Assembly (NCBI GenBank): GCA_040755975.1
Contig: JBFLZY010000003.1
Span: 1 to 64,000, forward strand
Length of the DNA stretch: 64,000 nt
Source: JAIMBK01 sp040755975
Lineage (GTDB): Bacteria > Bacillota > Desulfotomaculia > Desulfotomaculales > Nap2-2B
Direction of reading: 5' to 3'
This document shows, one piece after another, positions 16,520 to 24,470 of this stretch (positions within the stretch are counted from its first letter, which is position 1; every line of letters starts with the position of its first letter). Under the pieces are notes generated by a model. The model was not told the DNA's origin. It saw only the letters and a list, made by a program, of their open reading frames with translations, and searched no databases. A program made the translations under genes and the position numbers.

Positions 16520-17095
16520 TTGGAGAATTTGCTTGCCGCGCTGATTGAAGAACCGTTAAGGTTGATCAAAAAATACTACGATCCAGAGTCAGAACTATAC
16601 TACATCCTGGTCGAGCACGGGAAAGCCGTCGCCCAAAAAGCGCTGGCAGCGGCGGAGAAGGCCCGGCGCTTTCATCCCGACCGGAAGTTTCTCGTCGAAG
16701 CCGCCATGCTGCATGACATCGGCATGTTTTTAACGGATCTGCCGGAGATCGGATGCAAAGGGAACAAGCCATATATCTGCCACGGTTGCCTGGGTCGCGA
16801 GATTTTGGAAAAAGAGGGATTGCCCGCCCACGCCCTCGTTTGCGAGCGGCACGTAGGCGCCGGGATAAACAGAGAAGAAATTATCACGCGGAATCTTCCT
16901 TTGCCGCCCCGGGACATGGTCCCGGTTACCCTGGAAGAGCAGATTATTTGCTTTGCCGACAAGTTTTTTTCGAAAAACAGGAGATTGCTTCATCGGGAAA
17001 AGACAATCGCTGAAGTCAGGCGGGAACTGTCCCGTTACGGTTCCGGGCAATTGCTGCGGTTTCAGGAATGGGCTAAACTTTTTGCCGACGTTTAA
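16520..17095 (+). CDS. HD-domain phosphohydrolase
   Basis: TTG start 12 bases after the radical SAM gene, 191 residues. H33, the HD pair at H65-D66 (AAMLHDIGMF) and later His/Asp residues (ERHVGAG, FADKFFSK) fit the HD metal-dependent phosphohydrolase fold. Cysteines in EIGCKGNKPYICHGCLG resemble the pattern in HDIG-type hydrolases of Clostridia. The substrate is unknown; nucleotides are typical for the family. Confidence 0.75.
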   Translation: MENLLAALIEEPLRLIKKYYDPESELYYILVEHGKAVAQKALAAAEKARRFHPDRKFLVEAAMLHDIGMFLTDLPEIGCKGNKPYICHGCLGREILEKEGLPAHALVCERHVGAGINREEIITRNLPLPPRDMVPVTLEEQIICFADKFFSKNRRLLHREKTIAEVRRELSRYGSGQLLRFQEWAKLFADV

Positions 17096-17108
17096 CTTTA
17101 TTTTTAAT

Positions 17109-17154
17109 GTTCGAGAAGTATTTCCTTGTCCTTGTAAGCAAGGACCTCGAAAAA
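17109..17154 (+). promoter_or_regulatory. Hairpin in the leader of the ERCC4 nuclease gene
   Basis: GTCCTTG-TAAG-CAAGGAC forms a perfect stem, enclosed by an outer TTCGAG/CTCGAA pairing. It lacks a T-run, so it is not a standard terminator. It may be a processing or stability structure between the HD gene and the nuclease gene. Confidence 0.4.
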
Positions 17155-17183
17155 ATGAAAAACCTGAGGAAGAACGGTTACCC

Positions 17184-17855
17184 ATGAACATTGTAAAAGT
17201 TATTGCCGACCTGCATGAGCGGGAGTCCGGAGTAATTGAACATTTAGAAGCAAGAGGAGCAGAAATAACCGTCGAGGCGCTGCCCGTCGGCGACTATATT
17301 TTGAGTGAGCGGGTGGCGGTGGAGAGGAAGACTGTTCCCGACTTCCTTGCTTCGCTGACGAAAAAGCGCCTTTATCGCCAGCTCGATGCTTTAAAAGAAA
17401 ACTTTGCTCTTCCGGTAATTTTGATCGAAGGAAGAGAATTGTATGGTATCCGCAAGATCCACCCCGACGTAATCAGGAGCACCCTTGCTTTAATTGTGGT
17501 TAATTACTGCCTCCCGGTAATCTTTACGCAGGACTCCCGGGATACGGCGGGCTTTTTGTACGCCGCCGCTTGCCAGGAGCAACTGGGCCGGAAGCAGAAG
17601 ATCTCCCTGCGCGGCGAGAAGAAACCAATGCTGCTGGAGGAGCGCCAGCGCTACCTGGTGGAGTCCCTGCCGCACATCGGGCCGGAACTGGCGGAGAGGT
17701 TGCTCAGGCACTTTGGAAGCGTCGACCGGATTGTGCGCGCCACCGAGGAAGAATTAAAGGCCGTGCCGCGGATCGGGGTGAAGAAGGCCAGGGAAATCAG
17801 AAAGGTTTTTACCGGGTTGTTTTCCGGCCCGGATCCCGGCGCACCCGGCGGGTAG
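17184..17855 (+). CDS. ERCC4-type (XPF/Hef-like) structure-specific nuclease
   Basis: The ATG at 17184 removes an unrelated N-terminal read-through and follows GAGGAAGAACGG. The 223-residue protein starts with an ERCC4 nuclease domain whose active site G-D (36-37) ... E47-R48-K49-x3-D53 is intact. It ends with a helix-hairpin-helix pair (LPHIGPELAERLLRHFG, then VPRIGVKKAREI) for binding branched DNA. This is the nuclease-HhH half of archaeal Hef or eukaryotic XPF without the helicase. Such proteins are sporadic in bacteria and are inferred to cut forks or flaps. Confidence 0.88.
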   Translation: MNIVKVIADLHERESGVIEHLEARGAEITVEALPVGDYILSERVAVERKTVPDFLASLTKKRLYRQLDALKENFALPVILIEGRELYGIRKIHPDVIRSTLALIVVNYCLPVIFTQDSRDTAGFLYAAACQEQLGRKQKISLRGEKKPMLLEERQRYLVESLPHIGPELAERLLRHFGSVDRIVRATEEELKAVPRIGVKKAREIRKVFTGLFSGPDPGAPGG

Positions 17856-17917
17856 CCGCCGGAGCTGACCGACGGCGTGGGAAGTTAAATCGAGAAGTTG
17901 CGCTCATAGAACATATT

Positions 17918-17960
17918 TTCCAGTCTTTTTCAGGGAGCGGTTATATATGGGAATCCAGTG
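17918..17960 (+). repeat. Dispersed intergenic repeat, copy 1
   Basis: About 43 bases beginning TTCCAGTC and ending GGGAATCCAGTG, similar throughout to 25716-25761, which begins TTCCAGTC and ends AGAATCCAGTG. Both copies follow a plus-strand gene and precede a minus-strand gene. The function is unknown. Confidence 0.45.
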
Positions 17961-17988
17961 CATCTTTCAGCGCAGAAATTATCTAAGA

Positions 17989-18311
17989 TCAAGCAAGGTA
18001 GACAATCCCCCTGGAAACAATCTCGTCATATAAAAATGTGCCTTCCCCGGATTGTTCCAGTTCCGTAACAGAATAAGGGTGTGGAGAGATGTCGGGATCA
18101 ACTTCTATTGTTAAAAGCTTTAACTTTGCTGCCTCTCCAATGTAATCTCGGCCGAAATCCGGTGAAATAACGGCAAGATCAATGTCACTTCCTGTTTCGC
18201 TTTATCCCTGGCGTGGGAACCGTATAAGATTATTTGGGAAACGTTTATGCCGTTGTCTTTTAAAGTCTGCAGGTATCGTTTAATAATCAGGCCAATTTCT
18301 TTTTTAGCCAT
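17989..18311 (-). pseudogene. MNT-type nucleotidyltransferase antitoxin, frameshifted
   Basis: From ATG 18311 (minus strand) the frame reads IILYGSHARDKAKQ and then leaves the family pattern. In the next frame GSDIDLAVISPDFGRDYIGE continues it through IEVDPDISPHPY to a TGA at 17989-17991. A single missing base near 18195 explains the break. The intact protein would be a minimal nucleotidyltransferase (GSxARG ... SDxDL), the antitoxin that modifies its HEPN partner. The start overlaps the HEPN gene by 25 bases. Confidence 0.8.
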
Positions 18312-18640
18312 TTGTAAATCACTCCGGTTGGTTTTAGCGTGCCCCTGGATTTCTTCTTGTCAAAGATTTTTGTTATTTCTTTATACTTGTCGGGATACCT
18401 GGCGGTGAAATAACACTGTGATACTTCGGCGAGAAACCCTGTCCAGTCTTGGGATAGCTCGCTCAATAAGCCGGTATCCTTTGCGAGGGCGATCAGGTCG
18501 TGTTTGTATGGGGGGAGTTTCCTGTTCTTTTCGTAGCAATAGGCCTTAAAGCCCTTTTTCAGAGTTTGCCAACGGTAGCGTAAAATTAATTGTATCAAAA
18601 GGATTATGGATAAAAATGGCGTACCCTCTAATGTAGTCAA
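18287..18640 (-). CDS. HEPN-domain toxin-like protein, probably incomplete
   Basis: 117 residues on the minus strand. The stretch QTLKKGFKAYCYEKNRKLP, then HDLIALAKDTGLL and ARYPDKY follows the HEPN pattern of MNT-associated proteins. The first 25 residues are hydrophobic and do not look like a HEPN start, while another frame there reads DYIRGYAIFIHNPFDTINF, so the 5' end is probably frameshifted too. The catalytic Rx4-6H is not obvious. With the broken antitoxin beside it, the pair looks dead. Confidence 0.6.
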   Translation of the reverse strand: MTTLEGTPFLSIILLIQLILRYRWQTLKKGFKAYCYEKNRKLPPYKHDLIALAKDTGLLSELSQDWTGFLAEVSQCYFTARYPDKYKEITKIFDKKKSRGTLKPTGVIYKWLKKKLA

Positions 18641-18713
18641 AACTAAAAAATAACCAAAGGAATGTACAACTTAAAGATCAGTCTACCAGAAGAAATACGC
18701 TCTGTCCAGACTA

Positions 18714-19110
18714 ATGAGAAATGGGGGCAAGATTTTTATCGACGGCTTGGCCGAGTACATCCGGGGTTTTATCAAGCACGCTGTAGAACAGGCGATAAAG
18801 TAGGAACTGACCAATTTCTTAGGTTATGAACATTACCAAAGAAGAAAAACGGGATAACAACCGCAATGATTTCTACGAAAGGGATCTTTTGATCCGCTAT
18901 GACCTCATTTAAGACATCCGGGTGGCCAGAGACAGAAAGGGTGAGTTTGAACCCCGGGTTCTGCCCCATTATCAGCGCCGGGAAGAAAAAATCGACCAGC
19001 GGATTATCGACCTCATCATCGGCGGGATCAGCATTCGAAAAATGAAAAAGATCACCAAAGAACTCCTGCAAAAAGATGTTGTAGACAGTTTTATTGATGC
19101 TATGAGGTGA
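18714..19110 (+). pseudogene. IS256-family transposase remnant
   Basis: Joining frames across two stop codons and one shift gives the N-terminal part of an IS256-type transposase: EYIRGFIKHAVEQAIK, ELTNFLGYEHYQRRKTG, NRNDFYERDLLIRY, then VARDRKGEFEPRVLPHYQRR and IDLIIGGISIRKM. The catalytic DDE part is missing. No terminal inverted repeats were found. It shows that mobile DNA has passed through this island. Confidence 0.75.
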
Positions 19111-19114
19111 GGGT

Positions 19115-21475
19115 ATGATTAATGCCATAACTGGAAGAGACAACTTCTTACAACCATATTTAGAAAATGCCATGCGGAAGGCCGATAAAATACGGCTTAT
19201 TGTTGCATTTGTTATGGAATCAGGTGTTAAACTTCTTATGCCACACCTTAAGCATGCAGCTGACCGCAAAGTTCCAATCCAGCTTTTGACTGGACGCTAC
19301 CTTTCAGTAACCGAACCATCGGCCATATATTATTTATATGATCAACTGGAAGATGCCATTGATATTCGTTTTTATAACGAGACTATACGGACTTTTCATC
19401 CCAAATCCTACATATTCGATTACGGTAATCAGGCAGAAGTATTCGTGGGCTCTTCTAATCTATCCCTTTCTGCATTAACGACAGGGGTAGAGTGGAACTA
19501 CCGGTTTCTGAAGAGCGATCATCCTGAAGATTACCAGCGTTTTTCCGATACTTTCGACGAGTTATTCAATTGTTATTCTGAACCAGTTACACCTGAAGTA
19601 CTCAAGGATTACGCTCTTCGATGGAAAAAGCCAGTGCTTGTTCGTGCAGAAGAAAATGCGGCTCCGGTTGTTCAACTCCCTAAACCTGAACCCCACGGAG
19701 CGCAGATTGAAGCTCTTTACTACTTAAAACAGGTGCGTGCAGAGGGCGTAGAAAAGGGAGTAGTGGTAGCGGCCACAGGAGTTGGTAAAACACATTTGGC
19801 AGCCTTTGACGCGTTATCATTTAATAGAGTGCTCTTTTTGGCGCACCGGGAGGAAATTGTAAGTCAGGCCTATAATGTCTTTAAAATTTTGCGCCCAGAA
19901 TCACGTTTGGGTTTTTATACCGGGGAACGAAAGGATGAGGGGGCAGACATCTATTTTGGTACAGTACAGGCCCTTTCTCGGTGGGAAAACCTGAAAAAAT
20001 TTTCCCCTAGTTACTTTGAATACATAGTCATAGACGAATTCCACCATGCGGCGGCTGAAAGCTATCGCAAAGTGTTGGAGTATTTTAAACCTTGTTTTCT
20101 CTTGGGCCTAACCGCTACGCCATACCGCATGGATAACAAAGATATCTTTTCTTTGTGTGATGATAATGTTATCTATGAGATTTCGCTTAAACAGGCCATT
20201 GAAAGAGATTTACTAACACCATTCCGCTATTATGCTATTTATGATCCTACCGATTACGACCAAGTAAAGATGGTCAACGGGCGTTATATGGTGGAAGATT
20301 TGGAACGGCAATTGTCCCATAAAGAGCGGGCTGATTTAGTTCTAAGTCATTATCATAAATTAGCGGGACAGCGTACATTGGGATTTTGTGTCTCAATTAA
20401 ACACGCCGAATATATGGCGGAATATTTTGCCAAACATGGAGTGGACTCGGCTGCGATCCACAGTGGCCCACCGGGCAATGCCCAGGTATTAGACAGGCAT
20501 AATGGGGTGGAAGCGCTTGAGAAGGGTAAGATCAAGGTTATTTTTGCCGTAGACATATTCAACGAGGGTATTGATATACCTTCTGTCGACACAATAATGT
20601 TTTTGCGGCCAACCGAATCCTATGTTATTTTTTTGCAGCAATTGGGCCGTGGACTGCGCAAATATACGGGCAAAGATTATTTAACTGTGATTGACTTTAT
20701 TGGTAATTATAAGAGAGCACATTATGTACCAATCCTCCTTGCCGGTGAAAACCCATGGACATCCAGGTCTCCCGGTGCCCGCCGGCTAGAAGATTACGAG
20801 TTTCCTGAAGGCTGTCAGGTCAACTTTGATTTCCGCGTCATCAACCTTTTTGAAGAACTTGCTGCTCATGATCCCCTTCCGGTTAGGATGAGGGACACAT
20901 ACTGGCGACTGAAGTATTCCTTGGGGATGCGTCCGAACCGAGTGGACATCTATGAAGGGAGTGACATACCCATTAGGGAATATCTCAGAGACGGTTGGCT
21001 TAGATTTCTGCAATCCGTGGGAGAACTCGAACCGGAAGAAGAGGCTTGGTTGGGAACGCCAGCAGAAGATTTCCTTATAGAAATTGAACAAACCCGATTC
21101 ACAAAGTCCTATAAACTGCCGACCATTAAAGCCTTTTTGCGTCACGGGACCGTAGTGCCGCGGGTGAAGCTTGAAGAAATAGGCGAGGAGATGATCAACT
21201 TTTACCACGATAACCCGCTTCACCAGAAGGACCTGAGTAACCAGAACCACAAGAATTGGAAAGACTGGGGGGTTAAAGAATTCTCCCAGCTGGCAAAGAA
21301 CAATCCTGTGAAATTTTTATGCCGTGGGCAATTTTTCCATTATGATGAAATCAATAGAGTCATGTACTTAGATCCAAAAATTGAACCTTTCCTTTCCCCG
21401 AAGCTAGCCGCCCACGTGGAGGACATAATGCGCTACCGGAAAATCGATTATTTCCGGCGCCGGTTTAGAGACTAA
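19115..21475 (+). CDS. PLD-type nuclease domain fused to SF2 helicase
   Basis: ATG start behind GAGGTGAGGG, 786 residues. Residues 1-160 form a phospholipase D-like domain with one HxK motif (H95, K97 in FHPKSY) and a following GSSNLS. Residues about 195-540 are an SF2 helicase: Walker A AATGVGKT (219-226), DEFH box (307-310), GLTATPYRMD and QQLGRGLRKYTGKDY. The C-terminal 240 residues look like a family-specific domain such as DUF3427. Similar helicases occur in defence and repair islands. The HIT and MazG-like genes follow closely and probably share its transcript. Confidence 0.88.
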   Translation: MINAITGRDNFLQPYLENAMRKADKIRLIVAFVMESGVKLLMPHLKHAADRKVPIQLLTGRYLSVTEPSAIYYLYDQLEDAIDIRFYNETIRTFHPKSYIFDYGNQAEVFVGSSNLSLSALTTGVEWNYRFLKSDHPEDYQRFSDTFDELFNCYSEPVTPEVLKDYALRWKKPVLVRAEENAAPVVQLPKPEPHGAQIEALYYLKQVRAEGVEKGVVVAATGVGKTHLAAFDALSFNRVLFLAHREEIVSQAYNVFKILRPESRLGFYTGERKDEGADIYFGTVQALSRWENLKKFSPSYFEYIVIDEFHHAAAESYRKVLEYFKPCFLLGLTATPYRMDNKDIFSLCDDNVIYEISLKQAIERDLLTPFRYYAIYDPTDYDQVKMVNGRYMVEDLERQLSHKERADLVLSHYHKLAGQRTLGFCVSIKHAEYMAEYFAKHGVDSAAIHSGPPGNAQVLDRHNGVEALEKGKIKVIFAVDIFNEGIDIPSVDTIMFLRPTESYVIFLQQLGRGLRKYTGKDYLTVIDFIGNYKRAHYVPILLAGENPWTSRSPGARRLEDYEFPEGCQVNFDFRVINLFEELAAHDPLPVRMRDTYWRLKYSLGMRPNRVDIYEGSDIPIREYLRDGWLRFLQSVGELEPEEEAWLGTPAEDFLIEIEQTRFTKSYKLPTIKAFLRHGTVVPRVKLEEIGEEMINFYHDNPLHQKDLSNQNHKNWKDWGVKEFSQLAKNNPVKFLCRGQFFHYDEINRVMYLDPKIEPFLSPKLAAHVEDIMRYRKIDYFRRRFRD

Positions 21476-21493
21476 AACAAAGGATGATGTTAT

Positions 21494-21880
21494 ATGTCTG
21501 ACTGTATATTCTGCAATATACCGGCAGAGAAAGTGATAGAGGAAAACTCACTGGTCTTAGCCTTGTTCGATAATTATCCGGTTAATCCCGGGCACGTACT
21601 CGTAGTTCCAAAACGGCATGTAGAGACATATTTTGATGCCACACTGGATGAGATGGATGCTATTACAAGATTAATAATAAAAATAAAGCAAAAACTGGAT
21701 GAGCAGTTTCATCCACATGGTTATAACATTGGAATAAATGTAGGGGCGGCAGCAGGGCAAACCATCTTACACCTCCATGTACACGTGATTCCCCGCTATT
21801 TAGGTGACGCACCTGATCCCCGGGGCGGTATAAGAAGGATAAAAAAGAGTATAGTACCTTATGTAGAGGAGGGGGAATAG
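21494..21880 (+). CDS. HIT-family nucleotide hydrolase
   Basis: ATG start behind AAAGGATG, 18 bases after the helicase. The 128-residue protein has the histidine triad HLHVHVIPR (H93, H95, H97) and an N-terminal CIFC pair that may bind zinc. HIT proteins split nucleoside phosphoramidates or dinucleotides such as AMP conjugates and Ap4A. Its place between a helicase and a MazG-like protein suggests nucleotide metabolism tied to DNA damage or phage response. Confidence 0.93.
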   Translation: MSDCIFCNIPAEKVIEENSLVLALFDNYPVNPGHVLVVPKRHVETYFDATLDEMDAITRLIIKIKQKLDEQFHPHGYNIGINVGAAAGQTILHLHVHVIPRYLGDAPDPRGGIRRIKKSIVPYVEEGE

Positions 21881-21881
21881 C

Positions 21882-22196
21882 TTGCCAAAGGTTTACAACA
21901 AGCTGGTAAGGGATAGAATTCCGGAGCTCATTGAATCGTCAGGTAAAAAGGCTATCATAAAAAAAGCCGATGATGTCGAATATAGCCAACATCTACGGAA
22001 CAAATTGCTGGAAGAAGTGAAAGAGTTTTTGGATAGCGGCAATCCCGAGGAACTGGCAGATATACTTGAAGTAGTTGCTACCTTGGGTAGCTTATATGGT
22101 ATATCTTTCAATGAACTGTTGAAAATGGCGAACGAGAAAAGGCGGACTAGAGGCGGGTTCGAAAAGCGGATAGTTTTGCTGAAGGTGGGTGATTAA
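21882..22196 (+). CDS. MazG-like / phosphoribosyl-ATP pyrophosphohydrolase-like protein
   Basis: TTG start behind GGAGGGGG at the end of the HIT gene (1 base apart). The 104 residues start YNKLVRDRIPELIESSGKKA and contain an all-alpha NTP pyrophosphatase core (EEVKEFL, then ELADILEVVATL) with metal-binding Glu and Asp residues. Family members hydrolyse NTPs to NMP and PPi. Close spacing implies co-transcription with the helicase and HIT genes. Confidence 0.85.
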   Translation: MPKVYNKLVRDRIPELIESSGKKAIIKKADDVEYSQHLRNKLLEEVKEFLDSGNPEELADILEVVATLGSLYGISFNELLKMANEKRRTRGGFEKRIVLLKVGD

Positions 22197-22269
22197 TTAC
22201 CCAGGGAGTATTCACAAAATCTCAAACCGGGAAGGTACTGCGGTAGATTGGAATATGAAGGAGGTTTTT

Positions 22270-22329
22270 TTGGGCGAAATAAAGTTTGAACTGACCAGGG
22301 GGCTTATGGAAGAGGATCTGGGATTGTGA
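22270..22329 (+). other. 19-codon open frame with a strong ribosome site
   Basis: TTG start behind GAAGGAGG, encoding MGEIKFELTRGLMEEDLGL and ending 12 bases before the brxL-like gene. It may be the truncated start of a lost gene or a leader peptide. The strong ribosome site is its main support. Confidence 0.25.
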
Positions 22330-22341
22330 GGTGGGATTCCA

Positions 22342-23798
22342 ATGGGCAAAGCGGGTAACGAAAATACGGCAAAACTGAAAAGCATCTTTGCCGAGATGCT
22401 GGTTTATAAAAGAGCTCAGCGAAATAAATTCTTTTCAGCGCTGGGGATTCCCTCTTACCTGCGTGATTTGGCTGGTGATGCGCTTTGCCGACGAGGAAGG
22501 AAGAATTAATATCGAAGAGGTTAACGAATATGTGAGGCAGTATATCCCGCGTCGCGAACAGTGGGAATTAATGAAAAACGAAATGAGTAAACAAGGAAAC
22601 AGAGTCCGTTTTTTATGTAAATTGAGGGTGGAAATGGATGTAAAGACTGGGGAGGGTCTTTTTAGTCTTCCCGATTTGGGATTTCCGGGGCGAAAATACG
22701 AGGCCATGATTGCTGATCATGTCTTGCGCGAGAAAAAAGAGATTCTGCTTTCATCTTCAGAAACCTGGGGTATAGTTGAACTGGAGTGGCGGATGGAAAA
22801 GATTCTTGGGCGGCAGGAAGAAGGCCGGGTGTTTATGATTGATTTTAAGCCGTTTCGCCCTTACCGGGTGGACCTGGAATTTTATCAGGAGGCAAGGAGA
22901 GAATTTAACCTTGAGGAATGGATTGATATCCTTTTAATGGCGGCAGATTACAACCCAGTTGGTTTTTTAAGCAGAGAAGAAAAATTGACCATGCTGAGCC
23001 GGTTGTTGCCTTTTGTGGAGAAAAGGTTAAATCTTATCGAACTTGCTCCGAAGGGGACAGGTAAAATTTACCTTTTCCCAGCTTAGTAAATACGGTTGGC
23101 TGGTTAGCGGGGGGAGTATCAGCAGGGCACGTTTATTTTATGACCTCAGCCGGCGGGGCACCGGCCTGGTGAGTCGTTATGATTACGTTGCCCTGGATGA
23201 GATTCAGAGCATCAGCTTTCCTGATGAAGAAGAAGTGCGCGGGGCGCTGAAGGGATATCTGGAAAGTGGCGAGTATCGAGTGGGGGACTACCGGGGGGTA
23301 GGCGAAGCCGGATTTGTTTTGCTGGGTAATATCAGCGAGGATAACATGAACGAAAATACCAATATGTTTCGGGAGTTACCGGCAATATTTCACGAGTCAG
23401 CCCTTATTGACCGGTTTCATGGTTTTATTAAAGGGTGGCATGTTCCCCGGATGAGGGAAAACATGAAGGCGGAAGGATGGGGGCTGAACGTGGAATATTT
23501 TTCAGAGATCTTACATGCTTTACGGAGCGAAATTCGCTACCGTGCCGTAGTTGACGAGTTGCTCGAAGTGCCTAAGGGGGCAGATACCAGGGATACCGAG
23601 GCAATTAAAAGGCTGGCCACCGGGTTTTTAAAATTGTTATTCCCCCATGCTCTTTCGGTAAATGAGATCGAGATTAACCAGTTCAATGAATACTGTTTGA
23701 ATCCGGCCCGCATGATGCGGGCAACGATCAGAAAACAACTTCACCTGATGGATGCTGAATATGGGGACACCTTACCAGAAATAAAGTGTACTTCATAA
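22342..23798 (+). pseudogene. brxL: BrxL-like (BREX Lon-type AAA+) gene broken by two frameshifts
   Basis: From ATG 22342 the frame reads FSALGIPSYLRD and shifts near 22470 (an extra T) into WLVMRFADEEGRINIEEVNE and on to LNLIELAPKGTGK. At about 23077 another extra base shifts it into SQLSKYGWLVSGGSISRARL and then LFYDLSRRGTGLVSRYDYVA to the end at 23798. The reconstruction matches BrxL: a Walker A (PKGTGK), the SGGxxxxxxLFYD segment and an ALDE Walker B. The second break lies just after Walker A. No other brx gene is present, so this is an orphan, probably inactive, BREX relic. Confidence 0.75.
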
Positions 23799-23891
23799 GT
23801 AGAAGGGTGCAGAACATAGAGGAGTTTCAAAAATGCTGGGGCAGATTTAAATAGTCACATTAATGAAACTTATCTGGTGTGGGTTTGCGCA

Positions 23892-24434
23892 ATGTTTCCG
23901 AAAAACTTTTTGCTCACCGGTTTGCCTGGTTCGGGAAAGACCACGGTGATCGTCAGGCTGGCCGGGCTTTTGGGAAATAGGGCAGCCGGCTTTTACACTA
24001 CGGAAATCCGCGTGAACGGCCGGCGGCAGGGTTTTGAGGCCGTAACTACCGGCGGTAAAAGGGCGGTCCTTGCCCACGTAGATTTTCCCTCCCGGCAGCG
24101 CGTGGGTAAATACGGTGTGAAGCCGGAAAATCTCCGGGACGCTCTGGACGAAATTAAGCAAGTCCTGGCCCGGGGTGAGCCCAGGTGCCTGCTTGTCGAC
24201 GAGATCGGGAAAATGGAGCTTTTTGTGCCCGGTTTTATGGAAACGGTCCTGGCGGCCTTAGATTCTTCTTTGCCCGTGGTGGCCACGATTCGGACGAAAC
24301 CCCACCCCTTTTGCGATCCTCTCAAAAAGCGTCCGGATATACGGTTAATCGAAGTAAACAAGAAGAACCGGGACAGGCTCCCGGAGGAGCTCCATGGTTC
24401 AATAAGTGCCTTCCTGAAAAGAATGATTCAATAA
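23892..24434 (+). CDS. THEP1-type nucleoside-triphosphatase
   Basis: The ATG at 23892 is taken; an in-frame GTG at 23877 is possible and neither has a good ribosome site. About 180 residues. Walker A is TGLPGSGKTT, and LLVDEIGKMEL supplies the Walker B; these are hallmark segments of the THEP1 (NTPase_1) family, which hydrolyses NTPs with broad specificity and binds RNA in some members. It is followed by cinA 36 bases downstream. Confidence 0.87.
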   Translation: MFPKNFLLTGLPGSGKTTVIVRLAGLLGNRAAGFYTTEIRVNGRRQGFEAVTTGGKRAVLAHVDFPSRQRVGKYGVKPENLRDALDEIKQVLARGEPRCLLVDEIGKMELFVPGFMETVLAALDSSLPVVATIRTKPHPFCDPLKKRPDIRLIEVNKKNRDRLPEELHGSISAFLKRMIQ

Positions 24435-24470
24435 AGATAAATAAAACGCCTCGTAGAAGGGTGGTTTTCC

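Noticed and set aside
22460..23090. Programmed ribosomal frameshifting in the brxL-like gene
   Set aside because: Neither site has a recognisable slippery heptamer with a downstream stem, and two separate shifts in one gene fit mutation or sequencing error better.
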